Source: Acidovorax sp. Leaf191 (GTDB lineage: Bacteria > Pseudomonadota > Gammaproteobacteria > Burkholderiales > Burkholderiaceae_C). Taken from it: 64,000 bases of DNA. Under the pieces are notes generated by a model. The model saw only the letters and a program-made list of their open reading frames with translations. It was not told where the DNA came from and did not search any database. How positions within the stretch are numbered: position 1 is the first letter of the stretch; every line of letters starts with the position of its first letter. A program made the translations under genes and the position numbers. Where the stretch lies: contig NZ_LMPT01000019.1 of the NCBI RefSeq assembly GCF_001424425.1, positions 1,073,206-1,137,205 of the forward strand, written 5' to 3'. Positions 41,503 to 50,699 of this stretch are shown piece after piece.

Positions 41503-43187
41503 CGACAACCGCACCTGCCGCCGGCCTGGTCCGTACCCACGACGTGTTCAACCAGAGCACGCCCTGGGCGGATGTGAACCTGTTCACCACCAACCAGCCG
41601 CTGCAGGATGCGCTGCGCCTGCACAGCCCCGCGCTGCCGCTGGCCGGCCTCACGGCCCTGGGCGCAGAGATGGGCTCGGCCGAAATGCAGACCCACGCGC
41701 GCCTGGCCAACACGCACAAGCCGCAGCTGCACACCCATGACCGCTTCGGCCACCGCACCGATGTGGTGGAGTTCCACCCCAGCTACCACGCGCTGATCGG
41801 CGCGGCGCTGCGACACGGCCTGCACGCCACGCCCTGGTCGCGCACGGGTGCAGCAGCGGCGTACGCCCACACCGGGCGGGCCGCCGGCTTCATGCTGTTC
41901 ACCGAGGCCGAGCCTTCGGTGCTGTGCCCGGTCTCCATGAGCTATGCGGTCACGCCAGCACTGCGCGGCAACACCGCCGTGTGGGCCGATTGGAGCGCGG
42001 GCCTGGCCAGCACGCAATACGACCCGCGCCTGGCCTTGTTCTCGCAAAAATCCGCGCTCACCATGGGCATGGGTATGACCGAGAAGCAGGGCGGGTCGGA
42101 CGTGCGCGCCAACACCACCCAGGCCGTGGCCGACGGCGAGGATGCCTGGGGCCCGCGCTACCGCCTGACGGGCCACAAGTGGTTCTTCTCGGCGCCCATG
42201 TGCGATGCCTTCCTGGTGTTGGCGCAGGCGCCCGGCGGGCTGACCTGCTTCTTCCTGCCGCGCGTGCTGCCGGACGACCGCAACGGCGTGCTCAACAGTA
42301 TCCGCATCCAGCGCCTGAAGGACAAGTTGGGCAACCACGCCAACGCCAGCTCCGAGGTCGAATTCATCGACGCGAACGCCTGGCGCGTGGGCGACGAAGG
42401 CCGCGGCGTGGCGCAGATCCTGGAGATGGGCACCATGACGCGGCTGGACTGCGCCCTGGGCACCAGCGGCCTCATGCGCCAGGCGCTGACCATCGCGCTG
42501 CACCACACGCGCCAGCGGTCGGCCTTTGGCAAGAAGCTCATCGAGCAACCCCTCATGCGCAACGTGCTGGCCGACCTGGCGCTGGAGAGCGAGGCCGCCA
42601 CCGCACTGTCCATCCGCCTGGCCAGCGCCTTCGACAAAAAGGCCACCAGCGAGCACGAGGCCGTCATGGCCCGCCTGCTCACGCCCGTGGCCAAGTTCTG
42701 GGTGTGCAAGCGCGGCAGCGTGTTTGCGCAGGAGGCCATGGAATGCCTGGGCGGCAACGGCTACGTGGAAGAGGGCGGCGAAGGCACCATGGCCCGCATC
42801 TACCGCGAGATGCCGCTCAACTCCATCTGGGAAGGCGCCGGCAACATCATGGCGCTGGACCTGCTGCGCGCCGTGCGCCGCGCCGACACCGCCGCGGCCC
42901 TGGCCGACGAACTGGCCCCCGCGCGCGGCGCCCACCCGGCGCTCGACCGCCTGGCCAGCGCGCTGCCCCTGCGCGTGGACGCGATGACCACCGAGGCCGA
43001 GGCCCGCCGCCTGGCGCAGGACGTGGCCCTGGCCGTGCAGGCCGCGCTGCTGTACCGCAGTGCACCCGGCGCCGTGTTCGGTGCCTTCTGCGATTCACGC
43101 CTCGCCGGCGACTGGGGCTACAGCTTCGGCACGCTGGGTGCGGGCGTGGACCTGGACGCCATCTTGGCCCGCGCGCTTCCGATCTGA
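41499..43187 (+). CDS. AidB-like acyl-CoA dehydrogenase
   Basis: A 562-residue flavoprotein of the isovaleryl-CoA dehydrogenase/AidB branch. Motifs include HPSYHALIGAALRHGLH, MGMGMTEKQGGSDVRANTTQA, YRLTGHKWFFSAPMCDAFLVLAQA, LDCALGTSGLMRQAL and the C-terminal MECLGGNGYVEEGGEGTMARIYREMPLNSIWEGAGNIMALD. E. coli AidB protects DNA from alkylation, and an Ogt-type repair gene lies 2 kb downstream, so either a catabolic or a protective role is possible. Translationally coupled to the GNAT gene. Confidence 0.93.
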   Translation: MTTTAPAAGLVRTHDVFNQSTPWADVNLFTTNQPLQDALRLHSPALPLAGLTALGAEMGSAEMQTHARLANTHKPQLHTHDRFGHRTDVVEFHPSYHALIGAALRHGLHATPWSRTGAAAAYAHTGRAAGFMLFTEAEPSVLCPVSMSYAVTPALRGNTAVWADWSAGLASTQYDPRLALFSQKSALTMGMGMTEKQGGSDVRANTTQAVADGEDAWGPRYRLTGHKWFFSAPMCDAFLVLAQAPGGLTCFFLPRVLPDDRNGVLNSIRIQRLKDKLGNHANASSEVEFIDANAWRVGDEGRGVAQILEMGTMTRLDCALGTSGLMRQALTIALHHTRQRSAFGKKLIEQPLMRNVLADLALESEAATALSIRLASAFDKKATSEHEAVMARLLTPVAKFWVCKRGSVFAQEAMECLGGNGYVEEGGEGTMARIYREMPLNSIWEGAGNIMALDLLRAVRRADTAAALADELAPARGAHPALDRLASALPLRVDAMTTEAEARRLAQDVALAVQAALLYRSAPGAVFGAFCDSRLAGDWGYSFGTLGAGVDLDAILARALPI

Positions 43188-43217
43188 TTCACCCCACAGA
43201 ATTTTGCGGAGAAACCC

Positions 43218-44153
43218 ATGTCCCATCTCATCCTGCACCACTACCCCTCGTCGCCGTTTTCCGAAAAGATCCGCCTGGTGCTGGGCTTCAAGAAGCTGGC
43301 CTGGAAGTCCGTGATCATCCCCAGCATCGCGCCCAAGCCCGATGTGGTGGCGCTCACGGGCGGCTACCGCAAGACGCCGTTCCTGCAGGTCGGTGCCGAC
43401 ATCTACTGCGACTCCGCATTGATCTGCGACGTGCTGGAGCACGAGCAGCCCGAGCCCGTGCTGTACCCGCCGCACCTCAAGGGCGTGGCCCGGGTGTTTG
43501 CGCAGTGGGCCGACAGCAGCCTGTTCTGGGCGGCCATGGCCTACAACCTGCAGCCCAAGGGCGCATCGGCCATGTTCGCCAACCTGCCGCCCAACGTGGC
43601 CCAGGCCTTCAGCGAAGACCGCCGCGAGATGAGCGCGGGCATGCAGCGCCTGCGCCCCGCAGACGCCACGGCGGCCTACCGCTCGTACTTGCGCCGCATC
43701 GCGCACATGGCCGAGGAGCATGACTTTTTGTTCGGCGCCGAGCCGTGTCTTGCCGACTTTGCTGCCTACCACCCGCTGTGGTTCACCCGCCAGTGCGTGC
43801 CGGTGATGGCCGACATTTTTGCGGCCACGCCCGCGGTGCTCGAATGGATGGACCGCCTGGCCGCGCTGGGCCACGGGCGCATGGAGAAGTTCGCGGCCGA
43901 AGACGCCATCACCGTGGCGGCCGGCGCAGAGCCGCTGCCGCTGATGGACGATGTGTTCCAGGACGAGCACGGCATCCCGCTGGGCTCGCAGGTCGCCATC
44001 GCCGCCGAGAGCTTCGGCACCGAGCCGACCGAGGGCGAGCTGATCGCCGCCACCCGCACCCGCTACACCCTGCGCCGCACCGACCCGCGCGCGGGCACCG
44101 TGCACGTGCACTTCCCGCGCATCGGGTATGTGCTGCGGGCTGCGAAGGCCTGA
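43218..44153 (+). CDS. Glutathione S-transferase family protein
   Basis: A 311-residue protein with an N-terminal thioredoxin-like GST domain (LILHHYPSSPFSEKIRLVLGFKKLAWKSV, then GYRKTPFLQVGADIYCDSALICDVLE) and a helical C-terminal domain. SSPFSEK places a serine where the thiol-activating residue is expected. A tail beyond residue 230 lengthens it over the usual 210-230. The substrate is unknown. GCGGAG lies upstream of the ATG. Confidence 0.9.
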   Translation: MSHLILHHYPSSPFSEKIRLVLGFKKLAWKSVIIPSIAPKPDVVALTGGYRKTPFLQVGADIYCDSALICDVLEHEQPEPVLYPPHLKGVARVFAQWADSSLFWAAMAYNLQPKGASAMFANLPPNVAQAFSEDRREMSAGMQRLRPADATAAYRSYLRRIAHMAEEHDFLFGAEPCLADFAAYHPLWFTRQCVPVMADIFAATPAVLEWMDRLAALGHGRMEKFAAEDAITVAAGAEPLPLMDDVFQDEHGIPLGSQVAIAAESFGTEPTEGELIAATRTRYTLRRTDPRAGTVHVHFPRIGYVLRAAKA

Positions 44154-44180
44154 CGGCGGCGCCGCGCCACCTCACAACCA

Positions 44181-44272
44181 CACCCACACCCACACCCACA
44201 CCCGTTCGGGCTGAACCTGTCGAAGCCAGGGCAGCCCTCGCGGACACCCTTCGACAAGCTCAGGGCGAACGG
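44181..44272. repeat. CCCACA microsatellite plus facing family B repeats
   Basis: About four CCCACA units (44181-44201) lead into a direct family B copy (44202-44227), which faces an inverted variant (44247-44272) 19 bases later. The pair can fold as a long stem-loop in the gap between the GST and SDR genes. Confidence 0.7.
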
Positions 44273-44370
44273 CAGGGCGATGGATGACTCGGTGACCGCA
44301 CGGATGCATCGATACATGCCCTGGCGCTGAACACACACAAAACCACACACCACTTCAAGGAGACACCACC

Positions 44371-45279
44371 ATGATCGACAACTTTGCCGGCAAGACCGCC
44401 GTACTCACTGGCGCAGGCTCGGGCTTCGGCCTCGAATGCGCGCGCATCGGCGCCCGCCTGGGCATGAACCTGGTGTTGGTGGACGTGCAGCAGGACGCGC
44501 TCGACGCCGCCACGGCGGAGATGCAGGCGGCGGGCGTGCAGGTGCTGGCGCGCAAGGTCGACGTCTCCAACGCCGCGCAGATGGAGCAACTGGCCGCGGA
44601 CGTGCAGCAGCGCTTCGGCGCGCCGCACCTGGTGTTCAACAACGCCGGCGTGGGCGCGGGCGGCCTGGTGTGGGAGAACTCGGTCAAGGACTGGGAATGG
44701 GTGCTGGGCGTGAACCTCTGGGGCGTGGTGCACGGCGTGCGCCTGTTCACGCCGATGATGCTGGCGGCCGCCAAGGCAGACCCCGCCTGGCGCGGCCACA
44801 TCGTCAACACCGCCAGCATGGCGGGCCTGGTGGATGCGCCCAACATGGGCATCTACAACGTGAGCAAGCACGCGGTGGTGAGCCTGTCGGAGACGCTGTA
44901 CCAGGACCTGTCGCTGGTCACGGACCAGATCAAGGCCAGCGTGCTGTGCCCGTTCTTCGTGCCCACCGGCATCGCCCAGAGCCACCGCAACCGGCCCGGC
45001 GACATGCCGGCCGACAAGCCCACCAAGAGCCAGCTCATCGGCCAGGCCATGAGCGACAAGGCCGTGGGCAGCGGCAAGGTGACCGCGGCCGAAGTCGCGC
45101 AGAAAGTGTTCGACGCAGCGGCGCAGGGCCAGTTCTACATCTACAGCCACCCCAAGGCCATCGCTTCGGTGCAGACGCGCATGGAAGACATCATGCTGGG
45201 CCGCAACCCCACCGACCCGTTTGCCGGCAAGCCCGAAGTGGGTGAGCAACTGCGGGCAGCGCTCAGGGCCGAAGGTTGA
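44371..45279 (+). CDS. Short-chain dehydrogenase/reductase
   Basis: A 302-residue SDR with TGAGSGFG (15-22) for cofactor binding, FNNAGVG at about 89-95, the active-site Ser in NTASMAG and the YNVSKHAV Tyr/Lys pair, and CPFFVPTGIAQS. A C-terminal extension of about 50 residues carries a KVTAAEVAQKVFDAA block seen in related SDRs. AAGGAGAC precedes the ATG. Belongs to the same catabolic block; the substrate is undefined. Confidence 0.94.
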   Translation: MIDNFAGKTAVLTGAGSGFGLECARIGARLGMNLVLVDVQQDALDAATAEMQAAGVQVLARKVDVSNAAQMEQLAADVQQRFGAPHLVFNNAGVGAGGLVWENSVKDWEWVLGVNLWGVVHGVRLFTPMMLAAAKADPAWRGHIVNTASMAGLVDAPNMGIYNVSKHAVVSLSETLYQDLSLVTDQIKASVLCPFFVPTGIAQSHRNRPGDMPADKPTKSQLIGQAMSDKAVGSGKVTAAEVAQKVFDAAAQGQFYIYSHPKAIASVQTRMEDIMLGRNPTDPFAGKPEVGEQLRAALRAEG

Positions 45280-45297
45280 GGATAAAGGGCAGGGTTT

Positions 45298-45360
45298 GAG
45301 GTCAAATAGGCCTCTACCGCTTGCTGAGCAAGCGCAAGCAGCTATTAAAGATATAGCAAT
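45298..45360 (+). repeat. Palindromic ~60-bp element, family A copy upstream of ogt
   Basis: CGCTTG (45318-45323), loop CTGAG and CAAGCG (45329-45334) form a perfect hairpin; GCAGCTATTAAAGATATAGC follows. The element ends five bases before the GTG used to start the ogt-like gene and is open in the same frame. Confidence 0.87.
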
Positions 45361-45364
45361 TCCT

Positions 45365-45994
45365 GTGAAGCCGGACAACGACCCCACCGCCCAGCGCGCC
45401 CCGCTCGCCCACCTCACCCATTCGGGCGACGCCGCCCCGCATGCGGTGGGCGGTTTCGCGCTGTTCGGCACCGCCATCGGCCACTGCGGCATCGCATGGC
45501 AGGGCGATCTGCTGGCGGGCGTGCAATTGCCCGAAGACGCGGGCGAAGCCGCGACACGTGCCCGCATGCAGCGGCGCTTTCCGCAGTTGTCCGAATGCGC
45601 CATGCCGCCCGCCGTGGCCGCCTGGGCCGCGCGCGTGGTGGCCGCGCTGGAGGGCGTGCACGACGATCTGCTGGACGTGCCGTTGGCCACCGAGGGCGTG
45701 CCGCCGTTCAACGCCCGCGTGTACGCACTGGCCCGCCGCATTCCGCCGGGCAAGACCATGACCTACGGCGAGATGGCCGCCGCGCTGGGTGAGCCCGGTG
45801 CAGCGCGCGCCGTGGGCCAGGCGCTGGGCCACAACCCGTTTGCGCCTGTGGTGCCATGCCACCGCATCCTGGCTGCGAATGGCAAGACCGGTGGCTTTTC
45901 GGCCGGAGGCGGCGCCGCCACCAAGATGCGCATGCTCGACATCGAGGGCGCGTTTGCGCATGACACGCTGGCGCTGTTTGCGCCCCGGGGCTGA
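45365..45994 (+). CDS. ogt: Methylated-DNA--protein cysteine methyltransferase
   Basis: A 209-residue suicide repair protein that moves methyl from O6-methylguanine in DNA to its own cysteine. The active site PCHRILA has Cys165, with the helix-turn-helix arginine-finger region RRIPPGKTMTYGEMAAALGEPGAARAVGQALGHNP before it and GKTGGFSAGGGAATKMRMLDIEG after it. There is no ATG in the plausible start region. GTG 45365 is used, directly after a family A repeat, without an obvious ribosome site, so the start is uncertain. Confidence 0.9.
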   Translation: MKPDNDPTAQRAPLAHLTHSGDAAPHAVGGFALFGTAIGHCGIAWQGDLLAGVQLPEDAGEAATRARMQRRFPQLSECAMPPAVAAWAARVVAALEGVHDDLLDVPLATEGVPPFNARVYALARRIPPGKTMTYGEMAAALGEPGAARAVGQALGHNPFAPVVPCHRILAANGKTGGFSAGGGAATKMRMLDIEGAFAHDTLALFAPRG

Positions 45995-46051
45995 CGCGGG
46001 TTCAGCCGTAGTCGCAGTTGCAGCTGCACCTGCAGTTACAGCCCCACGGAC

Positions 46052-46837
46052 CTACCCGCGTTTCCTGAGCATCGCCGATCCGCTGCTGGCCATCGCCAGC
46101 TCTTCGGTGGTGGCCAGCAGGGCAGGGCCCAGGGCCAGCATGCGCTCCTCGGTCAGGCGCACCAGCGGCCCTGCAATGGTGACCACGCCGATCACCGCGC
46201 CGTTGTGGCTGCTGCGGATGGGCGCGGCCATGGCGGTCATGGCGGGCGCGAACACTTCCACGATCATGCTGAAGCCGCGCTGGCGCGCCGCCTTCAGGTA
46301 GGCCAGCAGGGCCTTCACGGTGGTGGGTGCGTTGGGGCCGTAGTCCTCGGGCTTGCCAAAGCCCTGCTGGGACACCAGCGCCAGCGCTTCCTCATCGCTC
46401 AGGGTGGACAGCCACGCATGGCCGGCCGAGCTGCACGACAGGTTCACCGACAGGCCCATGTCCGGGTCGTAGCGCAGGCCGCGCACGGCGCCCTGCGCCT
46501 TGGCGACGAAGGTCAGCTCGCTGCCGTCCACCACGGCCAGGCGCACCAGCTCGCCCGATTCGGCGGCCAGCCGGTCCAGCAGCGGCTGGGCGATGTCCAC
46601 GATGCCGCTGGCGCTCAGGAACCCCAGGCCCAGCGACACCAGCTTGATCGTCAGCATGTAGTTGCCCTGGTTGTGCTCCTGGCGCACATAGCCGCAGCGG
46701 ACCAGCTCGGCCAGCAGCCGGTGCGTGGCGCTCAGCGGCATGTCCAGCTCGGACGCGAGGTTCGACAGCGCCTTGCCTTCGGGGTGGGGCGCGAGGTGTT
46801 CCAGGACTTTGAAGCTGCGCTCGAGGATGCTGCTCAT
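46052..46837 (-). CDS. IclR-family transcriptional regulator
   Basis: A 261-residue regulator: N-terminal winged helix (ILERSFKVLEHLAPHPEGKALSNLASELDMPLSATHRLLAELVRCGYV) and C-terminal effector domain (GELVRLAVVDGSELTFVAKAQG, SSAGHAWLSTLSDEEAL, AIGVVTIAGP-like GAVIGVVTIAGPLVRL). Start at 46837. Divergent from the TRAP importer genes, with an IclR-like operator between them, so it very likely controls that cluster and itself. Confidence 0.94.
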   Translation of the reverse strand: MSSILERSFKVLEHLAPHPEGKALSNLASELDMPLSATHRLLAELVRCGYVRQEHNQGNYMLTIKLVSLGLGFLSASGIVDIAQPLLDRLAAESGELVRLAVVDGSELTFVAKAQGAVRGLRYDPDMGLSVNLSCSSAGHAWLSTLSDEEALALVSQQGFGKPEDYGPNAPTTVKALLAYLKAARQRGFSMIVEVFAPAMTAMAAPIRSSHNGAVIGVVTIAGPLVRLTEERMLALGPALLATTEELAMASSGSAMLRKRG

Positions 46838-46928
46838 GGCAATGGCTTTCGAATGGGGACGGGCAGGCTGGGGGCGCTGGCACCGGTTGGGCAGCAATGT
46901 ACCAAAATTTGTTAAAGGGTTTCTACTA

Positions 46929-46943
46929 TGGAAACACTTTCCA
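46929..46943. promoter_or_regulatory. IclR-type operator, TGGAAA-N3-TTTCCA
   Basis: A perfect inverted repeat TGGAAACACTTTCCA lies 91 bases upstream of the regulator start and 88 before dctP. It matches the half-sites of the established E. coli IclR consensus (TGGAAAT-N-ATTTCCA) and is symmetric between the two divergent genes. Confidence 0.82.
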
Positions 46944-47031
46944 CTTTTTTCTACGATGCATCCCAAGCGCTGCGGCGGCGACATCGGTTGCGCCCTGGCA
47001 GCCTTGCCCTTTTTTTTGATGGAGATGCCCC

Positions 47032-48033
47032 GTGAAGAAAACTGCCTGCCTTCTGGCCACCGCCGGCCTGTCCCTGTTGCTGGCCCTGCCGGCCGCGGCC
47101 CAGCAAGAGCGCGTGATCCGCTTCGGTCACCTGAACAATGCGGACCACCCGGTGAGCTTTGGCGTGAAGCGTTTTGCCGAGCTGCTGGCGGCCAAGAGCG
47201 GCGGCAAGCTCAAGGTGCAGGAATACCCAGCCTCGCAGCTGGGCAACGAGCTGCAGCAGCAGTCGGCCCTGCAGGGCGGCGTGCAGCAGATGTCGGCCCC
47301 GGCCACCACGTCGCTGGCCGGCATCGTCAAGGAATTCGGGCTGGTGGACTTTCCGTTCGCGGTGGCCAACTTCGCCCAGGCCGATGCGCTGCTGGACGGC
47401 CCGCTGGGCCAGACTCTGATCGCCAAGCTGCCCGAAAAAGGCCTGGTGGCCCTGGGCTACTGGGACCTGGGCTTTCGCAACGTGACCAACAGCAAGCGCC
47501 CCATCACCAAGGCCGATGATTTCGACGGCCTGAAGCTGCGCGTGATCCCCAACCCGGTGTTCCTCGACACGTTCAAGGCCTTCAAGGCCAACCCGGTGCC
47601 CATGCCGTTTGCCGAGCTGTACGGCGCGCTGGAGGCCAAGGCGGTGGACGGCCAGGAGAACCCCTATGCGGTGATCCTGTCGAACAAGATGTTCGAGGTT
47701 CAGAAGTACGTGAGCGCCACCAACCACGTGTATGCCGCCAACATCGTGCTGGTGAGCAAGAAGTTCTGGGACCAGCTGACCCCCGCCGAGCAAAAGATGA
47801 TGCACGACGCCGCCAACGAGGCACGCGGCTACCAGCGGCAGGTAAGCCGTGCCGCCGCGCAGAAGTCGGTAGGCGACCTGCAGGCCAAGGGCATGGCCTA
47901 CAACGAGATCGCGCCGGCCGAGCTGGCCCGCATGCAGCAGATCGCCAAGCCCGTGATCGAGAAGTTCGCCGCCACCTACGACCCGGCCATCGTGAAGCTC
48001 TACAACAGCGAACTCGCCCGCATCCGCAAGTAA
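47032..48033 (+). CDS. dctP: TRAP importer solute-binding protein (DctP family)
   Basis: A 333-residue periplasmic binding protein with signal peptide MKKTACLLATAGLSLLLALPAAA. Start is GTG 47032 with GGAGA upstream. DctP features are RVIRFGHLNNADHPVSFGVKRFAELLAAKSGGKLKVQEYPASQLG and FDGLKLRVIPNPVFLDTFKAFKANPVPMPFAELYGALEAKAVDGQENP, with the family arginine that binds a carboxylate (KLRV). The ligand is therefore a carboxylic acid. Neighbours aroQ, dctQ and dctM follow. Confidence 0.94.
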   Translation: MKKTACLLATAGLSLLLALPAAAQQERVIRFGHLNNADHPVSFGVKRFAELLAAKSGGKLKVQEYPASQLGNELQQQSALQGGVQQMSAPATTSLAGIVKEFGLVDFPFAVANFAQADALLDGPLGQTLIAKLPEKGLVALGYWDLGFRNVTNSKRPITKADDFDGLKLRVIPNPVFLDTFKAFKANPVPMPFAELYGALEAKAVDGQENPYAVILSNKMFEVQKYVSATNHVYAANIVLVSKKFWDQLTPAEQKMMHDAANEARGYQRQVSRAAAQKSVGDLQAKGMAYNEIAPAELARMQQIAKPVIEKFAATYDPAIVKLYNSELARIRK

Positions 48034-48064
48034 GAGCGCCTGGCAAAACTCTTCTGGCGTCGTT

Positions 48065-48105
48065 GCTGCGTCTTGTCGTGCTATTCGCACTGCCTGCGAC
48101 GCAGC
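48065..48105 (+). repeat. Inverted repeat between dctP and aroQ
   Basis: GCTGCGTC (48065-48072) and GACGCAGC (48098-48105) enclose 25 bases in the 129-bp gap. No T-run follows. It may be an mRNA hairpin that adjusts expression between the binding protein and downstream genes. Confidence 0.5.
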
Positions 48106-48162
48106 GCCTAGCCAGAACCGCTTCGCTGAGCTTTGTCAGCCGCTCTCAACCCTTAACACCCC

Positions 48163-48612
48163 ATGAAAATCCTCGTCCTCCACGGCCCCAACCTCAACCT
48201 GTTCGGGCGCCGCGAACCCCACATCTACGGCACCACCACGCTGGCGCAGATCAACGAGCGGCTGCAAAAGCTCGCAGCCGAACTGCAGGTAGAACTGGCC
48301 ATCGTGCAGTCCAACCATGAAGGCGCGCTCATCGACTTCCTGCACGACCACATCGACGCGGCGCAGGGCGCGCTGGTGAACCCCGCGGGCCTCACGCAGC
48401 ACGGCGTGCCGCTGCACGATGCGATCAAGGCCATGCCATTCCCGGTGATCGAAGTGCACATGTCCAACATCGCCGCCCGCGAGGCCTGGCGCGCGCATTC
48501 CATCATCTCGCCCGCCGTCAAGGCCACGGTGCAGGGCTTCGGTCCGCATTCGTACCTGGCGGCGCTGCGCTCGCTGGTGGAGAGCCTGCGCGAGGCTGCC
48601 CAGGCCGCCTGA
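48163..48612 (+). CDS. aroQ: 3-dehydroquinate dehydratase, type II
   Basis: A 149-residue enzyme interconverting 3-dehydroquinate and 3-dehydroshikimate. Family motifs are LHGPNLNLFGRREPHIYG with the catalytic tyrosine (around residue 22), SNHEGALIDFLHDH, ALVNPAGLTQHGVPLHDAI and EVHMSNIAAREAWRAHS. Its position inside a TRAP gene set between dctP and dctQ is unusual and points to a catabolic role in quinate/shikimate-type compound use rather than aromatic amino acid synthesis. Confidence 0.95.
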   Translation: MKILVLHGPNLNLFGRREPHIYGTTTLAQINERLQKLAAELQVELAIVQSNHEGALIDFLHDHIDAAQGALVNPAGLTQHGVPLHDAIKAMPFPVIEVHMSNIAAREAWRAHSIISPAVKATVQGFGPHSYLAALRSLVESLREAAQAA

Positions 48613-48642
48613 GTACCTATCCTCCATCACAGGAAATACAAC

Positions 48643-49221
48643 ATGAATCGGTGGATGGATGGCGCCTGCCGCGGCCTGGAGGCGGTGATCGCCGCCATGC
48701 TCGCGTTGATGGTGGTGCTGGTGTTCGGCAACGTGGTGCTGCGTTACGGCTTCAACTCGGGCATCACCGTGTCGGAAGAGGTCTCGCGCTGGCTCTTCAT
48801 CTGGATGACCTTCCTCGGGGCCATCGTCGCGCTGCGCGAGCATGGCCACCTGGGGGTGGACATGGTGGTGCAGCGCTTGCCGGCCGTGGGCAAGAAGATC
48901 TGCCTGGCCCTGGGCCATGGGGTGATGCTGTACATCGTGTGGCTGCTGTTCCAGGGCAGCCTGGCGCAGGCGCGCATCAACTGGGACGTGACGGCGCCAA
49001 CCACGGGCGCGTCCATGGCCATCGTCTATGCGGCGGGCCTGGTGTTTGCCGTGTGCGCTGCGCTCATCCTGGCGATTGATCTGTACCGCCTGCTCAGCGG
49101 CCAGATCGCCGATGCAGACCTGGTGATGGTGCAGGAGTCCGAAGAGGCCGTGCAGCTGCAGCAGATCCTGGGCTCGGCAGGCACCACCCATGCGTCCCCC
49201 GGCAAGGAGGGCGCGCGATGA
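48643..49221 (+). CDS. dctQ: TRAP importer small permease (DctQ family)
   Basis: A 192-residue protein with four hydrophobic spans (around 15-33, 50-70, 90-110, 132-150). The DctQ signature VSEEVSRWLFIWMTFLGAIVALREHGHLGVDMV lies at 43-75. Its stop overlaps the dctM start by four bases (ATGA at 49218-49221), and GGAGG just upstream serves dctM. It pairs with DctM. Confidence 0.94.
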   Translation: MNRWMDGACRGLEAVIAAMLALMVVLVFGNVVLRYGFNSGITVSEEVSRWLFIWMTFLGAIVALREHGHLGVDMVVQRLPAVGKKICLALGHGVMLYIVWLLFQGSLAQARINWDVTAPTTGASMAIVYAAGLVFAVCAALILAIDLYRLLSGQIADADLVMVQESEEAVQLQQILGSAGTTHASPGKEGAR

Positions 49222-50498
49222 CCATCTTCGTCTTTGTGGGCGCGCTGCTGCTCGCCATGGCCATGGGCATCCCGATCGCGTTCTCGCTCTTGGCCAGCGG
49301 TGTGGCGCTGATGTGGCACCTGGATCTGTTCGACGCGCAGATCCTGGCGCAGAACCTGATCAGCGGGGCCGACAGCTTTCCGCTGCTGGCCGTGCCGTTC
49401 TTCATGCTGGCCGGCGAGATCATGAACGTGGGCGGCCTGTCGCGCCGCATTGTGGACTTTGCGCTGGCCCTGGTGGGCCACGTGAAGGGCGGGCTGGGCT
49501 ACGTGACCATCATGGCCGGCTGCCTGCTGTCGGCCCTTTCGGGCTCGGCGGTGGCCGATGCGGCGGCGCTCACCGCGCTGCTGCTGCCCATGATGGTCAA
49601 GGCCGGGCACGACAAGTCGCGCGCGGGCGGGTTGATCGCAGCCACCGGCGTCATCGGCCCGGTGATCCCGCCGAGCATCGGCCTCGTGATCTTTGGCGTG
49701 GCGGCCAACGTGTCGATCTCCAAGCTGTTCCTCGCGGCCATCGTGCCGGGCATCCTGATCGGTGCGGCGCTGTGGCTGACGTGGGCCGTGCTGGTGCGCA
49801 GCGAGAAGATCGTGCCCCCGCCGCGCAAGTCTGCGGGCGAGATCCTCACGGCCCTGCGCAAGGCGCTGTGGGCGCTGATGCTGCCGGTGATCATCCTCGT
49901 GGGCCTGCGCATGGGCGTGTTCACGCCCACCGAGGCGGCCGTGGTGGCGGCGGTGTACGCGCTGTTCGTGTCGGCCGTCATCTACCGCGAGATCACCTGG
50001 CGCGACCTGTACGGCATCTTCGTGGCCGCGGCCAAGACCAGCGCCATCGTGATGTTCCTCATCGCCGCCGCCATGGTGAGCGCGTGGCTCATCACCGTGG
50101 CCGACCTGCCGTCCAAGGTGGTGGGGCTGCTGCAGCCCTTCATGGACAACAAGGTGCTGCTGATGGCGGCCATCATGGTGCTGGTGATGCTGGTGGGCAC
50201 CGCCATGGACATGACGCCCACCATCCTGATCCTCACGCCCGTGCTGATGCCGGTGGTGACGGCCGCCGGCATCGACCCGGTCTACTTCGGCGTGATGTTC
50301 ATCATCAACAACTCCATTGGCCTGGTCACGCCGCCCGTGGGCACGGTGCTGAACGTGGTGGCCGGGGTGGGCAAGATGTCGATGGACGACGTGACCCGCG
50401 GCGTGGTGCCCTTCATGATCGCGGAGTTCGCCATCATGTTCCTGATGGTGCTGTTCCCCTGGCTGGTGATGGGCCCTGCGCGTTGGTTCCATGGGTGA
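49218..50498 (+). CDS. dctM: TRAP importer large permease (DctM family)
   Basis: A 426-residue membrane protein with about twelve spans. The start MTIFVFVGALLLAMAMGIPIAFSLLASGVALM, the motif GGLSRRIVDFALALVGHVKGGLGYVTIMAGCLLSALSGSAVADAAALTALLLPMM and the ending INNSIGLVTPPVGTVLNVVAGVGKMSMDDVTRGV are typical. It forms the sodium-coupled transport path. A palindromic GCGCGGATGATCCGCGC hairpin lies 28 bases after the stop. Confidence 0.95.
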   Translation: MTIFVFVGALLLAMAMGIPIAFSLLASGVALMWHLDLFDAQILAQNLISGADSFPLLAVPFFMLAGEIMNVGGLSRRIVDFALALVGHVKGGLGYVTIMAGCLLSALSGSAVADAAALTALLLPMMVKAGHDKSRAGGLIAATGVIGPVIPPSIGLVIFGVAANVSISKLFLAAIVPGILIGAALWLTWAVLVRSEKIVPPPRKSAGEILTALRKALWALMLPVIILVGLRMGVFTPTEAAVVAAVYALFVSAVIYREITWRDLYGIFVAAAKTSAIVMFLIAAAMVSAWLITVADLPSKVVGLLQPFMDNKVLLMAAIMVLVMLVGTAMDMTPTILILTPVLMPVVTAAGIDPVYFGVMFIINNSIGLVTPPVGTVLNVVAGVGKMSMDDVTRGVVPFMIAEFAIMFLMVLFPWLVMGPARWFHG

Positions 50499-50525
50499 CG
50501 AGCGCGGGCGCGGCTGGCGTGGCTC

Positions 50526-50542
50526 GCGCGGATGATCCGCGC
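50526..50542 (+). terminator. Possible terminator hairpin after dctM
   Basis: GCGCGGAT-G-ATCCGCGC, near-perfect palindrome, 28 bases downstream of dctM. It has no T-run, so the call is tentative. Confidence 0.4.
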
Positions 50543-50699
50543 CTGCGGCAGTGCCGGTGCAGGGCCGGCCGCAGGGTAAGCCGGGGTGGCTGCTGGGGCG
50601 CAGCGGGTGTTACATTCAATCGCACCTGTCGCCATGCCCGCGTGATGCGGTCGCTGGCGCCGCCCCATCACCACCCCCCCGACGACAAGGACCCCCTGC

